Below are positions 53,721-62,495 of a stretch of 64,000 bases of DNA, one piece after another. The stretch comes from SLRI01 sp964402505 (GTDB taxonomy: Bacteria; Pseudomonadota; Alphaproteobacteria; Geminicoccales; Geminicoccaceae): the NCBI GenBank assembly GCA_964402505.1, contig CAYOCP010000017.1:1-64000 (forward strand). The letters run 5' to 3'. The notes beneath the pieces are model-generated. The model was given only the letters and a program-made list of their open reading frames with translations, did no database searches and was not told the DNA's origin. Every line of letters starts with the position of its first letter. The first letter of the stretch is position 1. The position numbers were made by a program, and so were the translations under genes.

Positions 53721-55091
53721 TCAATACCGCTCGAAGCCGCGCGAGAGATCGAGGTCGGTCACCTGCCGGTCGTGCTCGGCCTGCTCCCAGCGGGCGGTGT
53801 GGACGTAGTGGTCGACCACGGCGTCGCCCATGGCCTCGCGCAGCATGGCGGATGCATCGAGCGCCGCCGTGGCCGCGCGCAGCGTCTTCGGCACCTCCGG
53901 CAAGGCGTCGTCGCCATAGGCGTCCCCCTCGTAAGGATCGCCGCAGTCGAGGTCCTCGTCGATGCCGGCGAGTCCGGCCGCGAGCATGCCGGCGAAGGCG
54001 AGATAGGGGTTGATGTCGGCCCCGCCGATCCGGCACTCGACCCGAAGCCCCCGTGTTCCCGCACCGACCAGGCGAAAGCCGGCCGTGCGGTTGTCGCCGG
54101 AGAGCACCATGCGGGTGGGCGCGAAGGTTCCGGCCTGAAAGCGCTTGTAGGAGTTGATGTAGGGGGCGAGGAACCAGGTGTAGTCCGGTGCGTAGCGCAG
54201 GAGGCCGCCGACGAACCGGCGCATCAGCGGCGACATGCCGAAGCTCGCATTCTCCTCGACGAAGAGCGGCCGGCTGCCGTCGGTGTCCCAGAGCGAGGCG
54301 TGGATGTGGCCGGAGGAGCCGGCGAGCTCGTTGGCGTATTTGGCCATGAAGGTGACCGAAGCGCCGAGGCCTTGCGCGATTTCCTTGATGCCGTTCTTCA
54401 TGATCACGTGCCGGTCCGCCATGGTCAGCGCGTCGGCGTAGCGGACGTTGATCTCCTCCTGCCCCGGCCCCCACTCGCCCTTGCTGCTTTCGACCGGGAT
54501 GCCGGCCTCGTGCAGGTGATTGCGGACCGCCCGCATCACCCGCTCCTCCTTGCTGGTGGCGGCGATCACGTAGTCCTGGATGTACTCGCTGGCCGTGGCG
54601 AGCCCCCGCCAGCCCTTGGCCCGCGCCGACGGGTAGGTCTCCTCGAAGAGGTAGAACTCGAGCTCGGAGGCGAGATAGGCCTGCATGCCGCGTTCCTCGA
54701 GCCTCGCCACCTGGCGCTTGAGGATGGCTCTCGGGCTGTGCGGCAGGGGTGCGTGGTCGTGGTGATCGAGCACGTCGCAGAGCACGAGCGCCGTGCCCTC
54801 GAGCCAGGGCACCTGGATCAGGGTCCCGAGATCGGGCGCCATGACCAGATCGCCGTAGCCGCGCTGCCAGCTCGCCGCCGCATAGCCCGGAACCGGCTCC
54901 ATCTCGATGTCGTTGGCGAGGAGGTAGTCGCAGCCATGCGTCTCGGCGTGGCCGCTGGCCACGAAATGCTGCGCGTGAAAGCGTTTGCCGATCAGCCGGC
55001 CCTGCAGGTCGGTGAAGCAGACGAGCACCGTGTCGATCAGCCCGAGGCTGACCCGCTCGGCGAGGCTTTCGAGGTCGAGATGGCCCGGCAT
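53721..55091 (-). CDS. Glutamine synthetase-like gamma-glutamyl ligase
   Basis: A 456-aa member of the GS superfamily (PuuA/IpuC/GlnA3 type), not housekeeping GlnA. The Glu ligands lie in SELEFYLFE, the SGHIHASLWDTDG block carries the metal/glutamate-binding site, and NRTAGFRLVGAG with RVECRIGGADINPYLAF closes the active site. The Tyr-adenylylation region of true GS is absent. It is expected to attach the gamma-carboxyl of glutamate to an amine using ATP. With the downstream ALDH and Fe-ADH, an amino alcohol such as ethanolamine is a reasonable substrate guess. First gene of a three-gene operon. Confidence 0.88.
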   Translation of the reverse strand: MPGHLDLESLAERVSLGLIDTVLVCFTDLQGRLIGKRFHAQHFVASGHAETHGCDYLLANDIEMEPVPGYAAASWQRGYGDLVMAPDLGTLIQVPWLEGTALVLCDVLDHHDHAPLPHSPRAILKRQVARLEERGMQAYLASELEFYLFEETYPSARAKGWRGLATASEYIQDYVIAATSKEERVMRAVRNHLHEAGIPVESSKGEWGPGQEEINVRYADALTMADRHVIMKNGIKEIAQGLGASVTFMAKYANELAGSSGHIHASLWDTDGSRPLFVEENASFGMSPLMRRFVGGLLRYAPDYTWFLAPYINSYKRFQAGTFAPTRMVLSGDNRTAGFRLVGAGTRGLRVECRIGGADINPYLAFAGMLAAGLAGIDEDLDCGDPYEGDAYGDDALPEVPKTLRAATAALDASAMLREAMGDAVVDHYVHTARWEQAEHDRQVTDLDLSRGFERY

Positions 55092-55305
55092 GCGCGTCCC
55101 CTGAAGCTGGCTCTTGTCATCGCCCGTTCCCGGGCGTCGTGGTTAGCGCAAGCAGGGGCATCGCGCCAGCCTGCCGCTGACGGGCTTGGCCATGCGACGT
55201 GCGCCACCTTCGCAGGTGGCGGGCTCGGACCACGAAACTTTCCGGCCGCCCAGGCGGTTGGGAGACCCGTGCACACGCCAGGAAACGAGAAGAGCAGGAG
55301 GCAGG

Positions 55306-56145
55306 ATGCGGACGAATCGGGTGAAGGTGGTGGCTCGTCTCGGCTATGCCGCGCGCGGGCTGGTCTATCTTTTGGTCGGCGGCCTCGCCTTCCTCGCCGC
55401 CATCGGCAGCGGCGGGCAGACCACCGATCCCAAGGGTGCCCTCGCCTCGCTGCTCGGCCAGCCTCTGGGGTTCATGATCGTCGTCGCCATCGGCCTCGGG
55501 CTCTTCGCCTATGCTGCCTGGCGGGCGGTGCAGGGGCTGCTCGACGCCGACCACCACGGGACCGATGCCAAGGCGCTCGCGATCCGCGGCGCCATGTGCG
55601 TCAGCGCCATCACCCATGCCTCGCTCGGGCTCTACGCGGTCACCCTGCCTTTCGCGCTGGGCGCCTTCTCGAAGGGCGACGGCGACGGGTCGAGGGACGC
55701 CGCCGCCTGGATCCTGCGCCAGCCATTCGGCCGCTATCTGCTGGCGCTGGTCGCCATCGCCATCATCGGCGCCGGCCTGGCCCAGATCTGGCGGGGCCTC
55801 GGCGGCCGCTATCGCCGCTACCTCGCGATGCGCGAATCCCTGCTCGATAAGCTCGCACCCGTTTGCGCCTTCGGCCTCGCCGCCCGCGGCGTGGTCTTCC
55901 TCGTCGTCGGCGGCTTCTTCGCCTATGCCGCCTGGGTCCTCGACCCCGACCATGCCGGCGGCATCGCCGCCGCGCTCGAGTGGCTGCGCTCGCAGCCTTA
56001 CGGAAGCTGGCTCTTCCTCGCCGTGGCGATCGGCCTCGTCGCCTTCGGCCTCTACGGCATCATCCAAGCCATCTGGCGCCGCATCGACCTCGACGGAGCC
56101 CTTCGCCAGGCGAGTCGGCTCGGCGCCGCGGGCAACCCCTTGTGA
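55306..56145 (+). CDS. DUF1206 family membrane protein
   Basis: A 279-aa inner-membrane protein with three tandem two-helix DUF1206 units. Each starts with an ARxGYAARGLVYLLVG-like motif (copies at about residues 10-25, 95-110 and 188-203). It has six hydrophobic helices, and its function is unknown. ATG 55306 is preceded by AGGAGG. It is divergent from the GS-like operon and convergent with the SDR gene. Confidence 0.88.
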   Translation: MRTNRVKVVARLGYAARGLVYLLVGGLAFLAAIGSGGQTTDPKGALASLLGQPLGFMIVVAIGLGLFAYAAWRAVQGLLDADHHGTDAKALAIRGAMCVSAITHASLGLYAVTLPFALGAFSKGDGDGSRDAAAWILRQPFGRYLLALVAIAIIGAGLAQIWRGLGGRYRRYLAMRESLLDKLAPVCAFGLAARGVVFLVVGGFFAYAAWVLDPDHAGGIAAALEWLRSQPYGSWLFLAVAIGLVAFGLYGIIQAIWRRIDLDGALRQASRLGAAGNPL

Positions 56146-56211
56146 GGCGCGCGCTGATCCCGGCGATGGTCCTGACCCTCGCCCTTCGGCGGTTCGCTTC
56201 CTGTTCCCAAT

Positions 56212-56931
56212 TCAGTAGGTGGCGCGGCCGCCCGAGAGGTCGAAGACGGCGCCGGTGCTGAAGCTGCAGGCGGGGGAAGCGAGCCAGAGGACGAGCAGGG
56301 CGACCTCGGCGGGCTCGCCCAGGCGTTGCATCGGGCTTTTCGCGATCATCGTCTGCACGTGCTCCGGCGTCATCTGGTCGAGCAATGCGGTCCGGACGGC
56401 GGCCGGGGCTACCGCGTTGACCAGAACGCCCGTCGTCGCCAGCTCCTTGCCGAGCGCCTTGGTCAGCGCCAGCACCCCGGCCTTGGAGGCGCTGTAGGCG
56501 GCGGCGTTGGGCGTTCCCTCCTTGCCGGCCAAGGAGGCGACGTTGACGATACGTCCCCAGCCTCGCGCCACCATGATCGGCACCACCACCTTCGAGGCGA
56601 GGAAGGTGCCGGTCAGGTTGATCTCGAGGATCCGCCGCCACTCCTCCTCGGGATAGTCCGTGACCGGCACCGTCGGGCCGGCATAGCCGGCATTGTTGAC
56701 CAGGATGTCGAGGCGGCCGTGCCGGTCGAGCACCAGTGAAGCGGCACCTTCGAGCGCCGCGCGGTCGGTGACGTCGAGGGCCATGCCGTCATCCGCGTCC
56801 GCACTTCCCGGATCGCGGTCCCAGACGACGACGCTGGCACCGGCCGAGCGCAGCGCCGTCACGATGGCGAGGCCGATGCCACGCGAGCCGCCGGTGACGA
56901 CCGCGACCCGGTCTTCGAGATCGATCTCCAT
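56212..56931 (-). CDS. Short-chain dehydrogenase/reductase
   Basis: A 239-aa classical SDR. The cofactor motif is TGGSRGIG (13-20), followed by NNAG, catalytic Ser133, and Tyr146/Lys150 in YSASK. An Asp after the second strand (WDRD) favours NAD(H) over NADP(H). The C-terminal part resembles 3-oxoacyl-ACP reductase-like proteins, but the substrate is unknown. ATG 56931 has GGGGGAG 6 nt upstream; the longer frame from 56997 is unsupported. It is divergent from the AI-2E family gene. Confidence 0.87.
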   Translation of the reverse strand: MEIDLEDRVAVVTGGSRGIGLAIVTALRSAGASVVVWDRDPGSADADDGMALDVTDRAALEGAASLVLDRHGRLDILVNNAGYAGPTVPVTDYPEEEWRRILEINLTGTFLASKVVVPIMVARGWGRIVNVASLAGKEGTPNAAAYSASKAGVLALTKALGKELATTGVLVNAVAPAAVRTALLDQMTPEHVQTMIAKSPMQRLGEPAEVALLVLWLASPACSFSTGAVFDLSGGRATY

Positions 56932-57111
56932 GTCCTGCTCCCCCGCTGCATCGCTCACGCCCATCGACCGGTAGGGCCGGGACGGGAGCGGCGTCAAACG
57001 GCATCATGACCCTCAGGATGCAGGGCGCTTGCCGCCGCGGCCCTCCCCATCGACAATGGCGAGAGCCGGGTCGCGTTCTGCCCCGACGCCGGCACGAGCG
57101 AGGAGCAGCGC

Positions 57112-58227
57112 ATGGCCGGCGACGGCACGGGCGAGACGGTTCCGGCGGAAGGTGCTCTGACCAGCCGGGCGCTGCAGGTCATGATCCGTCTCGGCCTCGT
57201 CGTGCTGCTGATCGCTTGGTGCTTCGCGATCGTGCGGCCGTTCCTCGTGCCGGTGGTCTGGGGCATCGTCATCGCCGTTGCCACCTATCACTTCTTCGCC
57301 ATGCTGCAGGGCCTGCTCGGCGGCCGGGCCGGTCTCGCGGCGGTCGCCTATGTCCTGGCGGCGCTCTTGCTCCTGATCCTGCCGGCGCTGCTCCTCTCCG
57401 GGACGCATGTGGAGGGGGTGCGCGAGCTGGCCCACGAGCTGCTTCGCGGCAATCTCCATTTGCCACCGCCGCCCGACGCGATCGCCGCTTGGCCCGTGAT
57501 CGGCGAGCCCTTGACCCGGTTCTGGCACCTCGCCTCGACCAATCTCGAGGCGGCGCTCGCCGAGATCGGTCCCGAGCTCGCCGTCGCCGGGCGCTGGCTG
57601 CTGGGCTTCGTCGGTGCCACCGCGCTCGGCCTCGTCCAGTTCGTGGTCGCCATCGTCATCGCCGCGGCCCTGCTCAAGAACGCCGCGAGCAGCGGCCGGC
57701 TGGCCGGCGACATCGCCACCCGCCTCGCCGGTGCCAGGGGGCCGGCCTACACCGGGCTCGCCGTCCAGACCATTCGCAGCGTGGCGCGCGGCATCATCGG
57801 CGTGGCGCTGATCCAGTCGATCCTGGCGGGGCTCGGCTTTCTCGCCGTCGGCCAGCCGATGGCCGGCTTTCTCGCCATGCTCTGCCTCGTGCTCGCCATC
57901 CTGCAGATCGGCGCACTCCCGGTGATCCTGCCGGTGGTCGTCTACCAGCTCACCGTGCTCGACGTGACCACGGCCATCCTCTTCACCTCCTGGTGCGTCT
58001 TCGTCTCGCTCATCGACAACGTGCTCCGGCCCCTCCTGTTAGGCCGCGGCATCGACCTGCCGCTCCTCGTCGTCTTCATCGGCGCCATCGGCGGCGTCCT
58101 GTCGCTCGGCCTGCTCGGGCTCTTCGTCGGGCCCGTCGTGCTCGCCCTCGGCTATACGCTGTTCACGGCATGGCTGAGGGACGAAGGCCACGCGGCGAGA
58201 CGTGCCGATTCCGTCGAGCAAACGTGA
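57112..58227 (+). CDS. AI-2E family transporter (PerM/YdiK-like)
   Basis: A 371-aa membrane protein with about seven to eight helices. It has the family segments LVPVVWGIVIAVATYHFF near the N-terminus, SVARGIIGVALIQSILAGLGF in the middle, and LIDNVLRPLLLGRG then GLLGLFVGPVVLALGY near the end. Family members have been linked to autoinducer-2 export or Na+(Li+)/H+ antiport; the substrate here is unknown. ATG 57112 has GAGGAG upstream. Confidence 0.88.
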   Translation: MAGDGTGETVPAEGALTSRALQVMIRLGLVVLLIAWCFAIVRPFLVPVVWGIVIAVATYHFFAMLQGLLGGRAGLAAVAYVLAALLLLILPALLLSGTHVEGVRELAHELLRGNLHLPPPPDAIAAWPVIGEPLTRFWHLASTNLEAALAEIGPELAVAGRWLLGFVGATALGLVQFVVAIVIAAALLKNAASSGRLAGDIATRLAGARGPAYTGLAVQTIRSVARGIIGVALIQSILAGLGFLAVGQPMAGFLAMLCLVLAILQIGALPVILPVVVYQLTVLDVTTAILFTSWCVFVSLIDNVLRPLLLGRGIDLPLLVVFIGAIGGVLSLGLLGLFVGPVVLALGYTLFTAWLRDEGHAARRADSVEQT

Positions 58228-58407
58228 AGACGAGTGCCGTTCACGCGCCTGCCGGCGGCCCCGACCATTGTGACGGATTTGTCATTTCAGAGATTTAACC
58301 GCCCGTCTATGGAATGCGATCGGCCGATCTCTTAAGTGGATTTCGCCGCCGCCACCCGGCACCGCCACGGGCAGCGGCTCGAGGCTCAACAGATTGGGAT
58401 CCGCACC

Positions 58408-59907
58408 ATGATCAGCCGCTTGATCGATTCGCCCCGGCGGCGCGCCGCGTGCCTCGCGACGCTCCTGCTGGCCTCCACGGCCATCGTGCCGTTCGCCGCC
58501 GAATGGGCGTCGCCGGTCAATGCCGCGACCGTCCCGGCCGCGACGCAGAACCAGCTTCCCGGCAGCTTCGCCGACCTCGTCGCGCGCGTCTCGCCGGCGG
58601 TGGTCAGCATCGTCACCACGCAGCCCGCATCGGCCATGCCCGAAGGCGAGATGGAGCTGCCCGAGCTGCCGCCGGATTCGCCCTTCGCCCCCTTCTTCCG
58701 CGAGTTCCGCCAGTTCGGCATGCCCTCCATGCCGGAGCACCGGGCCCCCCGTCACGACGCCATGTCGCTCGGCTCGGGCTTCATCATCGATCCCGCGGGC
58801 TACGTCGTCACCAACAACCACGTCATCGACGGCGGCACCGGGATCGAGGTGGTGATGGCGGACGGCACCCGGCTCGACGCCAAGCTGATCGGCCGCGACG
58901 ACAAGGTCGATCTCGCCCTCCTGAAGGTCGAGAGCGACAAGGACCTGCCCTATCTCGAGTTCGGCGACAGCGACAACGTGCGCGTCGGTGACTGGACGAT
59001 CGCCGTCGGCAATCCCTTCGGCCTCGGCGGCACGGTGACCGCCGGCATCGTCTCGGCGCGCGGGCGCGACATCCATTCCGGCCCGTATGACGACTACCTG
59101 CAGCTCGACGCCTCGATCAACCGCGGCAACTCGGGCGGCCCGACCTTTGACGCCAATGGCACGGTGATCGGCATCAACACCGCCATCTATTCGCCCAACG
59201 GCGGCAATGTCGGCATCGGCTTCGCCATTCCGGCCAATCTCGCCAAGCCCATCATCGCCGAGCTCAAGGACCAGGGGTTCGTCAGCCGCGGCTGGCTGGG
59301 CGTGCAGATTCAGCCTGTCACGCCCGAGATCGCCCAGAGCCTCGGCATGGACAAGCCCGAGGGGGCCTTGATCGCCCAGGTGACGCCTGACAGCCCCGCC
59401 GCCGCCGCCGGCCTCGAGGTCGGTGACGTGGTCACGGCCTTCGGCGGCCAGCCCATCGAGACGGTGCGCGATCTCAGCCGTCTGGTCGCGGCCGCCGATA
59501 TCGCGCAGAAGCAGGCCATCGACATCTGGCGGCACGGCTCCACGGAGGAGCTCGAGGCCAAGTTGCGAACGGCGCCGACCCAGGACGTCGCCGCAGCCGA
59601 GACCGAGGCTGTTCCCAACCGGGTGCTGGGGCTCGATCTCGCGGCCCTGAACGACAAGACGCGGCAGGAAGCGGGCGTTGCCGGGGACGTCAAGGGTGTG
59701 CTGGTGGTCGGCGTTTCCGCGGATGCCGACGGTGCGGTGCAGCCGGGCGATGTCATCCTCTCGGTCGACAACAAGCCCGTGACCACGCCGGCCGAGGTGG
59801 CGGAGCGGGTCAAGAAGGCGTCGGAGGAGAAGCACGACGCGGTCCTGGTCCTGATCAACCGCCAGGGCACGCAGCACTTCGCGACGCTCGACGTTCGCCA
59901 CGCCTGA
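58408..59907 (+). CDS. degP: Periplasmic serine protease DegP/HtrA
   Basis: A 499-aa Do-family protease/chaperone for misfolded envelope proteins. The signal peptide (CLATLLLASTAIVPFAAE) is followed by a trypsin-like domain with catalytic His138 (TNNHVIDG), Asp168 (KVDLAL) and Ser242 (NRGNSGGP). Two PDZ domains follow, at about 290-375 and 400-490. Length is typical for DegP. ATG 58408 has GGGA about 8 nt upstream. The 180-bp upstream region is AT-richer than its surroundings and probably holds the promoter, but I found no clear stress-sigma motif. Confidence 0.94.
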   Translation: MISRLIDSPRRRAACLATLLLASTAIVPFAAEWASPVNAATVPAATQNQLPGSFADLVARVSPAVVSIVTTQPASAMPEGEMELPELPPDSPFAPFFREFRQFGMPSMPEHRAPRHDAMSLGSGFIIDPAGYVVTNNHVIDGGTGIEVVMADGTRLDAKLIGRDDKVDLALLKVESDKDLPYLEFGDSDNVRVGDWTIAVGNPFGLGGTVTAGIVSARGRDIHSGPYDDYLQLDASINRGNSGGPTFDANGTVIGINTAIYSPNGGNVGIGFAIPANLAKPIIAELKDQGFVSRGWLGVQIQPVTPEIAQSLGMDKPEGALIAQVTPDSPAAAAGLEVGDVVTAFGGQPIETVRDLSRLVAAADIAQKQAIDIWRHGSTEELEAKLRTAPTQDVAAAETEAVPNRVLGLDLAALNDKTRQEAGVAGDVKGVLVVGVSADADGAVQPGDVILSVDNKPVTTPAEVAERVKKASEEKHDAVLVLINRQGTQHFATLDVRHA

Positions 59908-59949
59908 GCCGGTCCAGGCACGCGCAGGCCGAAGAGGCTCCGGTTGCCG

Positions 59950-59973
59950 CGAGGCGGCCGGAGCGCCGCCTCG
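59950..59973. terminator. Hairpin between convergent degP and GST genes
   Basis: A perfect 9-bp stem CGAGGCGGC/GCCGCCTCG with a 6-nt loop lies in the 79-bp gap between the two convergent genes. There is no U-tract on either side, so it may act as a weak or factor-assisted terminator for both genes. Confidence 0.4.
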
Positions 59974-59986
59974 TCCAGGGCCGCCC

Positions 59987-60622
59987 TCAGCCCGGCATGG
60001 GGATGGTGTTGCCCATCTGCGGCACGTCGTAGCCGCGCTGCACGGCCGGGCGCGCGGCGATCTCGAGATACCAGCGTCGCACGTTCGGATAGACGCCGAG
60101 ATCGATGTTCTGCCATTCGAAACGGGAGAACCAGGGCCAGGTGGCGAAATCGGCGATGCTGAGGTCGTCGCCGGCGAGGAAACGGTGCTGCTCGAGCCGC
60201 TTCTCGGCGACGCCGTAGAGGCGCTTCGCCTCCTTGGTGTAGCGCTCCTCGGCATAGGGCGCCTTGCCGGGGTTGAAGCGGACGAAGTGGTGGACCTGGC
60301 CGAGCATCGGACCGACACCGCCCATCTGCCACATCAGCCATTCGAGCACGGCGAGTCGCTCCGTGTCGCCGCTGCCGCCGAAGCGGCCGGCCTTCTCGGC
60401 GAGGTAGAGGAGGATGGCGCCGCTCTCGAAGACCGATCGGCCGCTCTTGCGATCGACGATGGCCGGGATCTTGTTGTTCGGGCTGATGGCGAGGAACTCG
60501 GGCGAGAACTGCTGGTCCCTGCCGATGTCGATCGGATGGACGGTGTAGGGCAGCTCGCATTCCTCGAGCATGATGGAGACCTTGCGGCCGTTCGGGGTGC
60601 TCCAGGTATAGAGGTCGATCAA
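59987..60622 (-). CDS. Glutathione S-transferase-like protein (YfcG/Nu-class)
   Basis: A 211-aa two-domain GST. The thioredoxin-like N-terminus begins MIDLYTWSTPNGRKVSIMLEE; Thr and Asn in STPNG correspond to the glutathione-binding residues of the YfcG disulfide-bond reductases. NKIPAIVD (cis-Pro) and ESGAILLYLAEK complete the G-site. The C-terminal helical domain ends near ARPAVQRG. TTG 60622 is the start, with GGAAGAA upstream. Its specific substrate is unknown; reductase activity on glutathione disulfides is the likely chemistry. Confidence 0.88.
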   Translation of the reverse strand: MIDLYTWSTPNGRKVSIMLEECELPYTVHPIDIGRDQQFSPEFLAISPNNKIPAIVDRKSGRSVFESGAILLYLAEKAGRFGGSGDTERLAVLEWLMWQMGGVGPMLGQVHHFVRFNPGKAPYAEERYTKEAKRLYGVAEKRLEQHRFLAGDDLSIADFATWPWFSRFEWQNIDLGVYPNVRRWYLEIAARPAVQRGYDVPQMGNTIPMPG

Positions 60623-60836
60623 GCGCTTCTTCCGGGTTCAGGGGCCCAACAGGGCGTGGACGGGCTAGGCTCGGCCGGCGGCAATCGGGCTCCGAGACAG
60701 GATTTCTCGAATCGTTTTCTGGACTTTCGCCGACCCGTACCGCATATAGGGGTCTCGTCAGTTTTGCCCAATGCACAGCGGCACGCGCGGCGGCGGCATA
60801 CTGGTCTGCTTAACTCTAACGGGTTGGGGGATCGGC

Positions 60837-62006
60837 ATGATCCAGTCCTACGGCGGCGTGGCCGCGATGATTCGCGCGTCCGTTCCGGATATTCCGGTGG
60901 TCGGCATCCGGCCGCATCTGATCGAGCGGCGGGCGCGCGAGGTGCTCGCCACCTTCCCGGGCGACGTGCTCTACGCGGTCAAGTGCAACGACCATCCGGT
61001 CGTGCTGCGCGCCCTTTTCGATGCCGGGGTGCGCCAGTTCGATACCGCCTCGATCAAGGAGATCCGCCTGGTGCGCGGTCTCTTTCCGGAGGCGGTCTGC
61101 CATTTCATGCATCCGGTCAAGAGCCTCGAAGCCATCGCCGAGGCCTATTTCGCGCACGGCGTGCGCCGCTTCGTGCTCGATCATCCGCGCGAGCTCGACA
61201 AGATCGTGGCCGCCACCGGTGCGGCCCAGGACCTCGAGCTCTTCGTCCGGCTCGCGGTTCCGGGCGACGGCGCCCTCTTGACCCTCACCGGCAAGTTCGG
61301 CGCCTCGGTCGAGGAATCCATCGTCCTGCTCGGCCAGTGCAAGGAAGTGGCCCGGACGACGGGGGTCACCTTCCACGTCGGCTCGCAATGCCTGGCCCCT
61401 CTGGCCTTCGAGCGGGCGATCGGCATCGCGGCGGGCATCATCGATGCCGTGGGCGGCGTCGATCATCTCGATGTGGGCGGCGGGTTTCCGGCCGCCTACA
61501 CCGGCGACGAGCCGCCGTTCGAGCTCTTTGTCGCGGCCATCCTGCGGGCGGTGGACGAGCACCGCCTCGCCTGCCACCTGCAGTGCGAGCCGGGCCGGCT
61601 GCTGGTCGCCGACGGTGCCTCGGTCTTCGCCCGGGTCGAGCTCAGGCGCGGCCAGGCGCTGTACCTGAACGATGGCGTCTACGGCAATCTCGCCGAGCTC
61701 AAGTGGGTCGGCCCGCAATTTCCGACGCGGGCGCTCGGCCTCCACGGGCCGCGCGGCGGGCGGCAGGTCAGCTTCGACCTCTTCGGCCCGACCTGCGACA
61801 GCATCGACAGCATGCCCGGACCGCACTGGCTCGCTGCCGACGTCACCGATGGCGACTGGGTGGAGGTCGGCATGATGGGTGCCTATTCCTGCGCGCTCCG
61901 CACCAACTTCAACGGCTTCGCCGCGGCGCAGACGGTCCTGCTCGAGGACGAGGCTTGGTACGACACTGCGCGTATGGGCGCGGGAGAGCTCGCCTGTGCC
62001 GCGTGA
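60837..62006 (+). CDS. Ornithine/diaminopimelate-type PLP decarboxylase, probably ornithine decarboxylase
   Basis: A 389-aa fold-type III PLP decarboxylase that makes putrescine (or cadaverine). The PLP lysine is Lys49 (YAVKCN), His180 in FHVGSQC stacks on PLP, and GGGFP and CEPGR bind phosphate. Active-site Cys320 is in FGPTCDSID, the eukaryotic-type ODC signature. Length fits bacterial ODC/LDC (370-400 aa). ATG 60837 follows GGGGG; the longer frame is not supported. The 214-bp upstream region contains TATAGG (60745-60750), which could be a -10. Its end overlaps the cytochrome c gene by 11 nt. Ornithine versus lysine preference cannot be read with certainty. Confidence 0.88.
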   Translation: MIQSYGGVAAMIRASVPDIPVVGIRPHLIERRAREVLATFPGDVLYAVKCNDHPVVLRALFDAGVRQFDTASIKEIRLVRGLFPEAVCHFMHPVKSLEAIAEAYFAHGVRRFVLDHPRELDKIVAATGAAQDLELFVRLAVPGDGALLTLTGKFGASVEESIVLLGQCKEVARTTGVTFHVGSQCLAPLAFERAIGIAAGIIDAVGGVDHLDVGGGFPAAYTGDEPPFELFVAAILRAVDEHRLACHLQCEPGRLLVADGASVFARVELRRGQALYLNDGVYGNLAELKWVGPQFPTRALGLHGPRGGRQVSFDLFGPTCDSIDSMPGPHWLAADVTDGDWVEVGMMGAYSCALRTNFNGFAAAQTVLLEDEAWYDTARMGAGELACAA

Positions 62007-62358
62007 GCGCATGCGCCGCTTCGAGCTCCTTCGGCTCGCCGGCGTAGCGGCAGCCTTCGCCCTGCCGGCTCTGCTGCAGGGCGCGCCGGCTTCGGCACAG
62101 CAGGTGCCGGGGGACGCCGCGTCCGGATTGGAGCTCGCCGGCAAGCTCTGCAGCGGCTGCCATCTGATCGACAACCGCCAGCGCGGGCCGGTGGTGGATG
62201 GCGTGCCCACCTTCGCCGAGATCGCCCGCCGGTTGTCGCCGGCGGAGATCGAGCGCGGGCTCCTGGCGCCGACCCACCCGGTCATGCCCCAGCCGCCGCT
62301 CGACGCCAAGGGCCGCGCCGATGTCGTCGCCTATTTCGCCACCTTGCGGCCCGACTGA
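61996..62358 (+). CDS. Small periplasmic c-type cytochrome
   Basis: A 120-aa secreted cytochrome with one haem motif CSGCH (Cys52, Cys55, His56) and a likely axial Met97 in HPVMPQPPL. The signal peptide spans about residues 8-34 (LLRLAGVAAAFALPALL, ending ASA). The GTG at 61996 is preferred because GGGAGAG lies 7 nt upstream, inside the decarboxylase gene; ATG 62011 is an alternative with a weaker site. It may pass electrons in the periplasm, but its partner is unknown. The overlap with the decarboxylase gene implies co-transcription. Confidence 0.87.
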   Translation: MPRERMRRFELLRLAGVAAAFALPALLQGAPASAQQVPGDAASGLELAGKLCSGCHLIDNRQRGPVVDGVPTFAEIARRLSPAEIERGLLAPTHPVMPQPPLDAKGRADVVAYFATLRPD

Positions 62359-62379
62359 CACCCCGTTCGTCGCCACGTG

Positions 62380-62412
62380 AAAAAAGGCGGGCGCCCTTGT
62401 TGGGGGCGCCCG
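62380..62412 (-). terminator. Rho-independent terminator of the autotransporter gene
   Basis: On the minus strand a 9-bp stem (CGGGCGCCC/GGGCGCCCG) with a 7-nt loop is followed by GCC and then TTTTTT. It lies about 84 nt after the autotransporter stop codon. It is a textbook intrinsic terminator. On the plus strand the same hairpin, without a U-run, lies 22 nt after the cytochrome gene. Confidence 0.88.
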
Positions 62413-62495
62413 GAGGTGGACCACTGGCGATGGCCGGTTTGGCCGCGGCCGCGGCACGGGGGGAAGCTTTGGGGGCGTTCCCCGCGTATCGGATG

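Noticed and set aside
60623..60836. Possible polyamine-responsive leader RNA upstream of the ornithine decarboxylase gene
   Set aside because: Alphaproteobacterial ODC genes can have a structured leader, but I could not identify the conserved structure by eye in this 214-bp region.
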